Source of the DNA: Hymenobacter aerilatus
GTDB lineage: Bacteria; Bacteroidota; Bacteroidia; Cytophagales; Hymenobacteraceae
Reading direction: 5' to 3'
Assembly: GCF_022921095.1 (NCBI RefSeq)
Contig: NZ_CP095053.1
Location: 786,501 to 850,500, forward strand
DNA length: 64,000 bases
This document shows, one piece after another, positions 51,595-59,268 of the stretch; the stretch's first letter is position 1, and each line of letters opens with the position of its first letter. Under the pieces are notes generated by a model that worked only from the letters and a program-made list of their open reading frames with translations, had not been told where the DNA came from and made no database searches. A program made the position numbers and the translations under genes.

Positions 51595-52506
51595 ATGGCG
51601 CTCGATTTAGCCGCAGTTCGTTCCTTCGAAAATCTGGAATTTCTGGCCCGGCAGCTGGTAGAAGGGTTTATCACAGGCCTACACCAGTCGCCCTACCATG
51701 GGTTTTCGGTGGAGTTCTCGGAGCACCGGCTCTACAATCCTGGTGAGAGCACACGTCACATTGACTGGAAAGTGCTGGCCCGCACCGATAAGCTGTTTGT
51801 GAAGCGCTACGAGGAAGAAACCAACCTACGCTGCCACCTGCTGCTCGACGTGTCGCCATCCATGTACTACCCCGCGCCCGACCACGACAAACTGCGCTTT
51901 AGCATCCTGTGCGCGGCGGCCCTCATCACGCTCCTGCAAAAGCAGCGCGATGCCGTGGGCCTTGTCACCTTTGCTGACCAGATAGAGCTGCAAACGCCAG
52001 TGCGCTCCACTAGCACCCACCGCCACACGCTGCTACTCACGCTGCAACAGCTGCTAGAGCGCCCCGCTGCCCCGCGCCGCCCCACCGATGTGGCCGGCGT
52101 GATTCACCGCATTGCCCAGCAGATTCCGAAACGCTCGTTGGTGGTACTTTTCTCCGATATGCTGGGTCGGGCGCCCGAGGAGCAAACAGCGGCGCTGGCG
52201 GCCTTGCAGCACCTGCGCCATCAGCAGCATGAGGTATTGCTGTTTCACGTGATGGACCGCGCCACCGAGTCAGACTTCGATTTTGCCGAGCGGCCCTACC
52301 TGTTCGAGGACATCGAAACTGGCGAAACCATCAAGCTGCAACCCGCCCAGGTACGTGAGCAATACCGTGCCGCCATGCGCAGCTACGAGCAGGAACTAGC
52401 CCTGCGCTGCGGCCAGTACAAGATTGACTTCGTGCCGGTTGACATTCGAGAGCCGTTTGATAAAGTACTCTACGCATACATGGTAAAGCGGGGCAAAGCG
52501 AAGTAA
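51595..52506 (+). CDS. DUF58 domain protein
   Basis: 303 residues from ATG 51595 (MALDLAAVRSFENLEFLARQLVEGF). N-terminal GFSVEFSEHRLYNPGESTRHIDWKVLARTDKLFVKRYEEE is the DUF58 signature, followed by a von Willebrand A-like domain with a MIDAS motif DVSPSMYY. The family usually sits with MoxR ATPases and aerotolerance (Bat) genes; no MoxR is in the window. Cytosolic. Function unknown, perhaps a chaperone-like role with a MoxR partner. Confidence 0.9.
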   Translation: MALDLAAVRSFENLEFLARQLVEGFITGLHQSPYHGFSVEFSEHRLYNPGESTRHIDWKVLARTDKLFVKRYEEETNLRCHLLLDVSPSMYYPAPDHDKLRFSILCAAALITLLQKQRDAVGLVTFADQIELQTPVRSTSTHRHTLLLTLQQLLERPAAPRRPTDVAGVIHRIAQQIPKRSLVVLFSDMLGRAPEEQTAALAALQHLRHQQHEVLLFHVMDRATESDFDFAERPYLFEDIETGETIKLQPAQVREQYRAAMRSYEQELALRCGQYKIDFVPVDIREPFDKVLYAYMVKRGKAK

Positions 52507-52512
52507 GTGGTG

Positions 52513-52636
52513 AAGTAAAAAGCGTGTCATCCTAAGCGCAACGAAGGACCTTATGCCCGCAGAACGATACCGTACCAACGATTCATTTTAACGTGATAAG
52601 GTCCTTCGCATGCTCAGGATGACACGCGTATTTCAC
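52513..52636. repeat. Long inverted repeat, TCATCCTGAGC class, convergent site
   Basis: Arms run from about 52513 to 52554 and 52594 to 52636 with several mismatches (the left has CCTAAGCGCAACG, the right gives CCTGAGCATGCG), so it is one of the more decayed copies. The loop is the conserved AACGA...CGTACCAACGA type. It lies between DUF58 and the glycosylase gene. Confidence 0.82.
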
Positions 52637-52652
52637 TCATCACCTCACAAAA

Positions 52653-53288
52653 TCACCACTTTACATCCAAGCTACGCCACAAATACTTGCATGCTACTGA
52701 CCGATATGGCCGCCAGGTTTCGGCAATTTTCGTCATGCGGCGCAGGAGGGCGCGGCCGGTTTCTTCCAGGCCGTAGTGCTGGCGCATAGCGTTTTGCACG
52801 CCTAAGTCGCCTTCGGAAAACACGTCGGGCTGGTCGAGGGCAAACATCTGAATCATTTGCGCAGTCCAGCGGCCGACACCTCTTATCTGGGTAAGATGCT
52901 TGGTGAAGTCTTCCTCCGAAAGCTGGCTGAGGTGGGCGTGGTCAAGCTGGTCGCGGAGAGCAAACTCGGCAATGGCGCGCAGGTAGCCGGCTTTCTGGTA
53001 GGAGAGGCCGGCAGCGCGTAATTCTTCGTCTGGCATAGCCACGAGTACGGAGGGCTCGGGGTAGCCATCGGGTAAGAACAGGCCCTGCACCTTGCGCCAG
53101 ATGGCCGCGGCCGCCTTCGTCGAAATCTGCTGGCTGACGATGGCGCGCAGCAACGCCAAGTAGATATCCTCGTGGGCGCTGGGCTGCACGGGCGGCACCC
53201 GCGCAATGATGCGCGCCAGCACCGGATCGGCGGCCGAGAGGTAGGCATGGGCTTCGGCGTAGGGCTGAGCGTCGTCAGGCGATGTCAT
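52653..53288 (-). CDS. DNA-3-methyladenine glycosylase II-like (AlkA family)
   Basis: 211 residues from ATG 53288, overlapping the phosphatase gene by 14 bp; the frame continues further but only antisense to that gene's end. HhH-GPD fold: helix-hairpin-helix LTQIRGVGRWTAQMIQMFALD and catalytic D161 in FSEGDLGVQNAM. LRAIVSQQISTKAAAAIWRKV is typical of the family. It excises alkylated purines from DNA. Likely co-transcribed with the upstream phosphatase. Confidence 0.9.
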   Translation of the reverse strand: MTSPDDAQPYAEAHAYLSAADPVLARIIARVPPVQPSAHEDIYLALLRAIVSQQISTKAAAAIWRKVQGLFLPDGYPEPSVLVAMPDEELRAAGLSYQKAGYLRAIAEFALRDQLDHAHLSQLSEEDFTKHLTQIRGVGRWTAQMIQMFALDQPDVFSEGDLGVQNAMRQHYGLEETGRALLRRMTKIAETWRPYRSVACKYLWRSLDVKW

Positions 53289-53931
53289 CGGCGTGGGTAG
53301 GAATGGTGATGGTATCGAGCAGGTCGCCGGTTGGGGAAAGGCGGATGGCCGTGAGCCCCCGCCCAGTGTAGGCGCCCGTATCGAGGTAAAAGGCATTGGC
53401 GGCCTCGTCGAAAACGGGTGTGCCATCGGGGGTAGGGGTGTGGCCTACCACTTGCCGCCGCCCCAAATTGCGCAACGGCCCGCGGCGCCACAAAATGCCG
53501 TCGGGGTTGGCTTCGCTGAGCGGCTGAGGCGTATCGGCTAGGCCCGCATGGCTGATAAACAGATGGTCATTTTCCCAGTAGAGTGGCAGCTGATTCAGCC
53601 ATGCAGCGTGATGGCGCAACGTGGCTGGCGAGAGTAGCTGATACTGAAATAGTGTGCCGCGCCCGCCCCATTGTAGCCAGGGGGGGTAGGGGCCGTCGGG
53701 GCCGCAATGCTGCCACAAGCTAGCCTCGTGGTTGCCCTTCAAGAAAAAAACACTGTCGGGGTGGCGCTGGCGCAGGCTGATGGCCGAGGCTACGGTGGCG
53801 GGCGTGAAATTGCCACGGTCCACCAAATCGCCTACCTGAATCAGCAGCTCTTTGGCCGGCTGCCAGTGCCGGAGCAGCTGCTGCCAGGTGTAGTAGCACC
53901 CGTGCACATCGCCAACAACAAACAAATTCAT
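53275..53931 (-). CDS. Serine/threonine-type metallophosphatase (PrpA-like)
   Basis: 218 residues. PPP-family signature motifs: GDVHGCYYTWQQLL, VGDLVDRG and KGNHEASLW, with later HAGLADTP and VVGHTPTPDG metal ligands. Resembles the bacterial PrpA/bis(5'-nucleosyl)-tetraphosphatase group. Cytosolic. Overlaps the DNA glycosylase start by 14 bp, so the two are probably co-translated. Substrate not predictable. Confidence 0.88.
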   Translation of the reverse strand: MNLFVVGDVHGCYYTWQQLLRHWQPAKELLIQVGDLVDRGNFTPATVASAISLRQRHPDSVFFLKGNHEASLWQHCGPDGPYPPWLQWGGRGTLFQYQLLSPATLRHHAAWLNQLPLYWENDHLFISHAGLADTPQPLSEANPDGILWRRGPLRNLGRRQVVGHTPTPDGTPVFDEAANAFYLDTGAYTGRGLTAIRLSPTGDLLDTITIPTHADDIA

Positions 53932-53943
53932 GCAATAAAAAAC

Positions 53944-55215
53944 TTAGTGCGCTGCACTGTTGGCTTCCGTGGGAAGGCTGATGCCCAAGCGCTTCACAAG
54001 ACGATTGATAGTTAAGCCTTGCACAAGAATAGAGAAAATCACTACGATGTAGGTGACGGCTACCAGCAACTCCTGCTCGGGACTAGCGGGCAAAGAAAGG
54101 GCAAGTGCTACGGAGATGCCTCCCCGAAGGCCACACCATGTGAGTACTTTCACAGAATGCTCTGAAAATGCGTGTCGACGGCTTAATATCTGTAGAGGTA
54201 GGAAAACTGCCAACAGCCGGCCTAGCAATACCACCACAATGGCCCCTAATCCTACTAACAGATAGGTCGTCTCGAAGCGAAGAACCAAAATTTCGAAACC
54301 AATGAGCACAAACAGGATGGCGTTCAGGATTTCGTCCAGCATCTCCCAAAACTTATCTACGTACTCACGGCTTTCGTCCGACATGCCGTGTTTGCGACCA
54401 TGCTGCCCAATAATAAGGCCCGCAGCCACCACTGCCAAGGGAGCCGAGGTATGCAGGGACGTAGCCAGCGCAGTGCCGCCCGTGACGATGGCCAAGGTAA
54501 GCATCACCTCCACCTGGTAGTTGTCGATGGTGCGCAGGAGCTGGTAGCCTACGTAGCCCAGCACCCCGCCCAACGCTACACCGCCCAGCGCTTCCTGGGC
54601 AAACAAAGCCCCCAGGCTACGTAGCGTAGGCGCACTGCTATCCGGAACAGTAGCAAATTCAAACAAGCTCACAAACAGAACCAGGGCAGTGCCGTCATTA
54701 AACAGTGACTCGCCTACGATGCTTGTTTCCAGTTGTTTAGGAATGCGTGCCTGTTTGAGGATACCCATAACCGCCACGGGGTCGGTGGGCGAGATGAGGG
54801 CTCCAAACAGCAAGCACCATGATAGAGGAAGTTGCAGCTGAAAGAAGGGTAGGGCCAGATATAGTGCTCCTCCAATGAATAGAGTGGAAATAAAAACGCC
54901 TGCGGTAGCCAGTGTAATCACCGGCAGCCGCTCTTGTCCGAGCTGACGCACATCGACGTGAATAGCCCCAGCAAACAGCAAAAAGCTTAGCATAACTTGC
55001 ATGAGCACTGCATGAAAGTCAATCTGCCGCAACGCCTTCACAATCCCGATTAAACTAGGAAATTCAAACCGACCTAGCACAGCAATGCCAACGGACGACA
55101 CCAGAGCCAGCACCATGAGCCCAATGGTGGAGGGTAGGCGCAGAAACCGGTGATTGAGGTAGCCAAAAAGAGCTGCTACCACAAGTAGCAAAGCAAAGAC
55201 GTTGTATAAATCCAT
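53944..55215 (-). CDS. Cation:proton antiporter (CPA1 family)
   Basis: 423 residues, about 12 membrane helices. The LFGALISPTDPVAVMGILKQ and VGESLFNDGTALVLF motifs carry the ND-type ion-binding acid residue of Na+/H+ exchangers. TWCGLRGGISVALALSLP is the third signature. It lacks the large C-terminal domain of many CPA1 members. It should exchange Na+ or K+ for H+. It lies 12 bp upstream of the phosphatase gene on the same strand, so the three minus-strand genes may form an operon. Confidence 0.92.
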   Translation of the reverse strand: MDLYNVFALLLVVAALFGYLNHRFLRLPSTIGLMVLALVSSVGIAVLGRFEFPSLIGIVKALRQIDFHAVLMQVMLSFLLFAGAIHVDVRQLGQERLPVITLATAGVFISTLFIGGALYLALPFFQLQLPLSWCLLFGALISPTDPVAVMGILKQARIPKQLETSIVGESLFNDGTALVLFVSLFEFATVPDSSAPTLRSLGALFAQEALGGVALGGVLGYVGYQLLRTIDNYQVEVMLTLAIVTGGTALATSLHTSAPLAVVAAGLIIGQHGRKHGMSDESREYVDKFWEMLDEILNAILFVLIGFEILVLRFETTYLLVGLGAIVVVLLGRLLAVFLPLQILSRRHAFSEHSVKVLTWCGLRGGISVALALSLPASPEQELLVAVTYIVVIFSILVQGLTINRLVKRLGISLPTEANSAAH

Positions 55216-55270
55216 AAGTAAACAGAACGGAGGACGGGCTGCTTCGGTTAAAAATTATTGGTGAAACGCC

Positions 55271-56311
55271 TTACACCGGAACCGAAAGATCCGCCAGCGT
55301 ATCTGTCACCCGTTGCACCATTGCATCGTCTATATCCAGATGCGTGACAAACCGAATCATCTGCGGTCCGAATGAAGAGGCGCGGATACCTTGCTGCTCC
55401 AGGTGCTGGAGAAAGGTGTCGGCGGGCATCTCGGGCTTGAGCTTGAAGATAACCAGATTGGTGTCGGGCGGGAGTACAAACTCCACGTAGGGTTGGGTGG
55501 CCAGCGCCTCACCCAATTGGCGGGCACGGCGGTGGTCGTCGGCTAGGCGGTCTATATGGTGCTCCAGGGCATAGAGGCCCGCTGCAGCCAGAAAGCCGGC
55601 CTGGCGCATGCCGCCGCCCATGGCCTTGCGGATGCGACGGCACTTATGGATGAAGGCCTTACTACCCAGCAGCACCGACCCCACCGGCGTACCCAGTCCT
55701 TTGGAAAGACACACTGAAATTGAATCGAAATACTTCCCGTAGTCCTCGGCGCGCTGGCCGGTAGCCACCAAGGCGTTGAAAACGCGGGCCCCGTCGAGGT
55801 GCAGGGCCAGCTTGTGTCGCTGGGCTACGTCGGCAATAGCGGCAATTTCGTCTAGGGCGTAGCAGCTGCCGCCGCCGCGGTTATGGGTGTTTTCTAGGCA
55901 CACGAGGCGCGTGTCGGGGTAGTGCACGTTGTCGAGGGGACGGATGGCAGCCTCTACCTGCGCGGCTGTGAGGCGGCCCCGGTCGCCGGGCAGCAGCGCC
56001 ACCGAGGCGCCCGAGTGAAAGGCAATGCCGCCTACTTCCCACAGATATACGTGAGCCGTCTGCTCGCAAATTACTTCCGAAAGCGGCTCGGTGTGGGCCT
56101 TAATGGCAATTTGGTTGGTCATGGTGCCGGAAGGGCAGAACAAGCCGGCTTCCAGCCCGAACCGGGCGGCGGCTTGCTCTTCCAGTGCCTGCACGGTGGG
56201 GTCTTCGCCGTACACATCGTCGCCGACCTGCGCCTGAAACATGGCTTCTAGCATGGCGGGGGTAGGGCGGGTAACGGTATCGGAGCGGAGGTCGACGGTT
56301 GGCAAGGACAT
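55271..56311 (-). CDS. ltaE: Low-specificity L-threonine aldolase
   Basis: 346 residues, PLP-dependent fold type I. N-terminal [20 protein letters not shown] is the family signature; the PLP lysine is K204 in [13 protein letters not shown], with [11 protein letters not shown] as the cofactor Asp region. It cleaves threonine and allo-threonine to glycine and acetaldehyde. It is divergent from the small gene at 56398, and their promoters overlap. Confidence 0.92.
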   Translation of the reverse strand: MSLPTVDLRSDTVTRPTPAMLEAMFQAQVGDDVYGEDPTVQALEEQAAARFGLEAGLFCPSGTMTNQIAIKAHTEPLSEVICEQTAHVYLWEVGGIAFHSGASVALLPGDRGRLTAAQVEAAIRPLDNVHYPDTRLVCLENTHNRGGGSCYALDEIAAIADVAQRHKLALHLDGARVFNALVATGQRAEDYGKYFDSISVCLSKGLGTPVGSVLLGSKAFIHKCRRIRKAMGGGMRQAGFLAAAGLYALEHHIDRLADDHRRARQLGEALATQPYVEFVLPPDTNLVIFKLKPEMPADTFLQHLEQQGIRASSFGPQMIRFVTHLDIDDAMVQRVTDTLADLSVPV

Positions 56312-56326
56312 AAAGAAGAAGGGGAA

Positions 56327-56378
56327 AGGTTTTCGAAGTCAAAAATAAGACTTACTTTTGCCCCTCATTCAAAAAATG
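56327..56378. promoter_or_regulatory. Overlapping divergent promoters of ltaE and the small gene
   Basis: Plus strand: -7 TACTTTTG (56353-56360) with a weak -33 TTTC (56331-56334). Minus strand: -7 TATTTTTG (56347-56340) with -33 TTTG (56373-56370), spacing 22 bp. The two -7 boxes are 5 bp apart and each polymerase would cover the other promoter. Confidence 0.6.
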
Positions 56379-56397
56379 ACATTCAACCGACCCGGAT

Positions 56398-56700
56398 ATG
56401 ACTGCTACCCGTCTCAAGCGGAAACACCGCAAGAACATTGCCCGCGCTAACAACAAGCAGCGCGTGATCAAGCAACTGCTCGCTACCCCCGTTCTGAAGA
56501 ACGTGGATACCGACGAGCTGAAGGCCCGCTTCAACGGTGGCACGGCTCCTGCCGCTACCTCGGAGACGACTACTTCGCCCAACATCGCGAAAGTAAACCA
56601 GACCGGCACCGAAGGCTTCGACGAAGCTGAGGCTGTGGTAAAAGAGGTGAACAGCGACGGCCAGGAAGGCGAAAAGCCTAAGCCCGAAATCGCGCTGTAA
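56398..56700 (+). CDS. Small hypothetical protein, basic N-terminus and acidic tail
   Basis: 100 residues. The first 30 are strongly basic (MTATRLKRKHRKNIARANNK), the rest becomes Thr/Ala-rich and then acidic (GFDEAEAVVKEVNSDGQEGE), with no signal or membrane helix. The gene has a clear promoter and a strong terminator, and its codon use is like its neighbours, so it is probably real and well expressed. The basic part suggests nucleic-acid or ribosome binding. I do not recognise the family. Confidence 0.75.
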   Translation: MTATRLKRKHRKNIARANNKQRVIKQLLATPVLKNVDTDELKARFNGGTAPAATSETTTSPNIAKVNQTGTEGFDEAEAVVKEVNSDGQEGEKPKPEIAL

Positions 56701-56743
56701 GTAAGTCGCCACCGGCGTCGGTTGGCTTTTGCTTTATAGATTT

Positions 56744-56780
56744 AAAAAGGCTTTTCTGCTCTGGCAGAAAGGCCTTTTTG
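56744..56780 (+). terminator. Terminator of the small hypothetical gene
   Basis: The stem AAAAAGGC..TTCTGC / GCAGAA..GCCTTTTT with loop about 6 nt, 44 bp after the stop. Confidence 0.85.
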
Positions 56781-56839
56781 CGTTGATGAGGGGTAGGAGA
56801 GTGTGAGCGGGGGGTGGTAATGGTATGGAGTGAGAGTAG

Positions 56840-56963
56840 AAATACGGCTGTCATCCTGAGCGCAGCGAAGGACCTTATGCCAGTTGAACGAACATCGTAT
56901 CGCACAACGACTTGTTCTCACGTGAGAAGGTCCTTCGCTGCGCTCAGGATGACAGCCGTATTT
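56840..56963. repeat. Long perfect inverted repeat, TCATCCTGAGC class
   Basis: 37-nt arms (56840-56876, 56927-56963) are exact complements, including the arm-specific ends AAATACGGCTG / CAGCCGTATTT. The loop has the conserved AACGA...ACAACGACTTGTT core. It lies between convergent genes. Confidence 0.93.
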
Positions 56964-56965
56964 TT

Positions 56966-56993
56966 ACTCACTACTCACTACTCACTACTCACT
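56966..56993. repeat. Short tandem repeat, four copies of ACTCACT
   Basis: Four perfect 7-bp units directly follow the palindrome at 56840-56963, five bases before the 3' end of the next gene. Confidence 0.9.
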
Positions 56994-56998
56994 TTTTC

Positions 56999-57505
56999 CT
57001 ATCCCCGCTCAGTGCGTGGCCCCAACTCAATAGCTTGCAACTGCTCTACCTTGCCCCGGTTGACTTGAAAGCGTAGCATGGTGCGCACCGTATGAAAGCC
57101 GTGGCGGCCCGCCGCGCCGGGGTTCAGGTGCAGCAGATGATTGCGCTTATCAGGCATCACTTTCAGAATGTGCGAGTGCCCACTGATGAATAGGCCGGGG
57201 CGGTACTCGGCAATGAGCGGCTTGGCAGCGGGGGTATAGCGGCCGGGGTAGCCGCCGATGTGGGTCATCAATACGCGCAGTCCTTCGATTTCAAAGGCCT
57301 GCACCAGCGGCTCGGTGGCGCGTACGTCCTGGCCGTCGATGTTGCCGTAGACGCCGCGCAGGGTGGCTATGGCCTCCAGGGTATCAGCCACGGCTACGTT
57401 GCCAAAATCGCCGGCGTGCCAGATTTCGTCGCAGGTGCTGAGATGATGCAGGATACGCTCGTCGAGGTAGCCGTGGGTGTCGGAAAGCAAGCCAATGGAT
57501 TTCAC
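56999..57505 (-). CDS. YfcE-type metallophosphoesterase
   Basis: 168 residues from GTG 57505 (MKSIGLLSDTHGYLDERI); the upstream frame to an ATG at 57556 adds 17 residues before the metal motif and is less likely. Motifs SDTHG, HAGDFG, GNIDG, THIGG and GHSH form the dinuclear site. LLHLNPGAAGRHGFH is typical of the YfcE/YsnB group of small phosphodiesterases. Cytosolic, single gene. Substrate unknown. Confidence 0.88.
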   Translation of the reverse strand: MKSIGLLSDTHGYLDERILHHLSTCDEIWHAGDFGNVAVADTLEAIATLRGVYGNIDGQDVRATEPLVQAFEIEGLRVLMTHIGGYPGRYTPAAKPLIAEYRPGLFISGHSHILKVMPDKRNHLLHLNPGAAGRHGFHTVRTMLRFQVNRGKVEQLQAIELGPRTERG

Positions 57506-57765
57506 CAGATACTGTACGAAAAGAAGCGGAGGGTAGTAAAGTTGCCCACCACGCACGGGCTGAGCTACCTCTACGCGGAAAACGCTGAGTGGAGCCAGTT
57601 AGGTAGGCCGCCCGCGTAATTGGAACACGGCGCAAGGTAACTACCTCGGCTGTTCCGCGTATCTTGCCCCACGCAGTTATTTCCGTTTGCCGATAATTAT
57701 GCTGTGTTTTGCAATAAACTTCGGCTCGTTTTTGCTTTCTTGCCCTCCCAGAAGACTACTCCGCG

Positions 57766-58452
57766 ATGAATGTTTTCATCAATGATATCCCGCTGATTAT
57801 TAAGAAGAACAGCGAGAAAATATACAAGCACCGCTACGACCTGATTCTGAATCCGGAGGATGAGTTTTCGTCCAAGGATTTGGTGGGCGACGTGCTGGTG
57901 CGCGACGTAACCGACGTGTTCATCGACCGGCTGTTGCGCATGATGGAGGTGAAAAAGCTGAAAAAGCTAACCTCCCTCACACTGCTAGCCCGTAAAAAAG
58001 GCCGACTGATTCTGCATCTAAAAGACCAGTTCCGCATCGTGAAAGCCGCCGGTGGCCTGGTTACCAAAGACGGCATGGTGCTGATGATTTCGCGCTTCAA
58101 CAAGTGGGATTTGCCCAAGGGCAAGCTCAAAAAAGAAGAAGACCCTGGCATTGGCGCCCTGCGCGAGGTAGAAGAGGAGTGCAACATCAAAGTATCGCTG
58201 GGCGAGAAGCTACCCAGCACCTGGCACTCCTACGCCTACAACGGCAACAAAATCCTGAAGAAAACCAACTGGTACACCATGCAGTGCCTCGACGATTCCC
58301 TGATGAAGCCCCAGGCTGAGGAGTACATCGAAGAAGTGCGCTGGATGACGCCCCAGGAGGCCCTAAGCGTACTCGACGACTCCTACGCCTCTATTGCGTT
58401 GGTCGTGCGCCACTACCTCAGCGAAGCCGCCGGGGAGACAGTCGAGAAATAA
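57766..58452 (+). CDS. NUDIX hydrolase with N-terminal extension
   Basis: 228 residues. The Nudix box GKLKKEEDPGIGALREVEEE (about 119-138, then CNIK) is intact. The first ~85 residues (MNVFINDIPLIIKKNSEKIYKHRYDLIL...) are not part of the Nudix fold and look like a Bacteroidota-specific domain. NUDIX genes of this kind are commonly found beside coaD in the phylum, as here (convergent). It hydrolyses a nucleoside diphosphate derivative of unknown identity. Confidence 0.88.
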   Translation: MNVFINDIPLIIKKNSEKIYKHRYDLILNPEDEFSSKDLVGDVLVRDVTDVFIDRLLRMMEVKKLKKLTSLTLLARKKGRLILHLKDQFRIVKAAGGLVTKDGMVLMISRFNKWDLPKGKLKKEEDPGIGALREVEEECNIKVSLGEKLPSTWHSYAYNGNKILKKTNWYTMQCLDDSLMKPQAEEYIEEVRWMTPQEALSVLDDSYASIALVVRHYLSEAAGETVEK

Positions 58453-58460
58453 GAATGAAT

Positions 58461-58606
58461 AATTAAGAGTAAAACTTACGCCTGTCATCCTGAGCAGCGC
58501 GAAGGACCTTATATCAGTAGAACGACTATCGTACCAACGACTCGTTCAACTGATATAAGGTCCTTCGCGCTGCTCAGGATGACAGGCGTAAGTTTTACTC
58601 TTAATT
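58461..58606. repeat. 58-bp perfect inverted repeat overlapping the coaD stop codon
   Basis: Arms 58461-58518 and 58549-58606 match over all 58 bases around a 30-nt loop. The right arm ends in TTAATT, where TTA (58601-58603) is the coaD stop codon on the minus strand. The outer 18 bases (AATTAAGAGTAAAACTTA) are unique to this copy. It lies between convergent genes. Confidence 0.95.
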
Positions 58607-59065
58607 GACTTTCGGTAGCGCAAACGGTACGAAATCATCTACGTTGCCGCCGAAACGATGAATCTCGCGGATGATGGTGCTGCTGATGGCGGCCAGAGCG
58701 GGGGAGGTGATCAGGAAAACGGTTTCCAGCTCCGGGTTTACGTGGCGGTTGGCTTGGGCAATGGTATTCTCATACTCAAAATCGGTGGTGTTGCGCAGGC
58801 CGCGCAGCAGGTAGCGGGCCCCTACCTCGCGAGCAAAGTCGGCTGTGAGGCCTTTGTAGGCTTGCACGCGTACGCGCGGCTCATCCCGAAACACCTCGGC
58901 AATGAGGTCCAGCATTTGCTCCACGGGTAAGTAGCGGGTTTTACTGCTGTTGTTGCCTACGGCAATAATCACCTCATCAAACAACTGCGTGCCCCGCCGC
59001 ACCACGTCGAGGTGGCCATTCGTGAACGGGTCGAAAGAACCAGGAAACAGCGCAATACGGGCCAT
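58601..59065 (-). CDS. coaD: Phosphopantetheine adenylyltransferase
   Basis: 154 residues from ATG 59065 (MARIALFPGSFDPFTNGHLDVVRRG). Nucleotidyltransferase motifs: GSFDPFTNGH with the HxGH-type ATP site, KYRYLPVEQ-like KTRYLPVEQMLDLI, RGLRNTTDFEYE and ISSTIIREI. It makes dephospho-CoA in the fourth step of coenzyme A synthesis. It is downstream of the DUF3822 gene, its usual neighbour in Bacteroidota. A palindrome arm includes its stop codon. Confidence 0.95.
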   Translation of the reverse strand: MARIALFPGSFDPFTNGHLDVVRRGTQLFDEVIIAVGNNSSKTRYLPVEQMLDLIAEVFRDEPRVRVQAYKGLTADFAREVGARYLLRGLRNTTDFEYENTIAQANRHVNPELETVFLITSPALAAISSTIIREIHRFGGNVDDFVPFALPKVN

Positions 59066-59099
59066 GAGGTGAAATGGTGAATGGTGAAATTGTGACTGC

Positions 59100-59253
59100 A
59101 AAACCGTTTGTCATCCTGAACATTCCGCGCATCAAGCGGCGATGAAGGACCTTCTCACGTGTGAACGACAGACGTCACAACGACTCGTTTCTACGTTAGA
59201 AGGTCCTTCATCGCCGCTTGATGCGCGGAATGTTCAGGATGACAGACGGTTTT
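59100..59253. repeat. Long inverted repeat, extended TCATCCTGA class
   Basis: 56-nt arms (59100-59155, 59198-59253) with one mismatch. Between TCATCCTGA and GAAGGACC it has a longer insert than other copies (ACATTCCGCGCATCAAGCGG start), and the insert is fully mirrored. Conserved loop AACGA...CACAACGACTCGTT. It lies between coaD and the DUF3822 gene, upstream of coaD. Confidence 0.93.
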
Positions 59254-59268
59254 TGACCGTACGCTACT

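Noticed and set aside
4342..59253. CRISPR array or attachment sites made of the repeated TCATCCTGAGC sequences
   Set aside because: The copies are dispersed over 55 kb, are inverted not direct repeats, have no spacers and no cas genes nearby.
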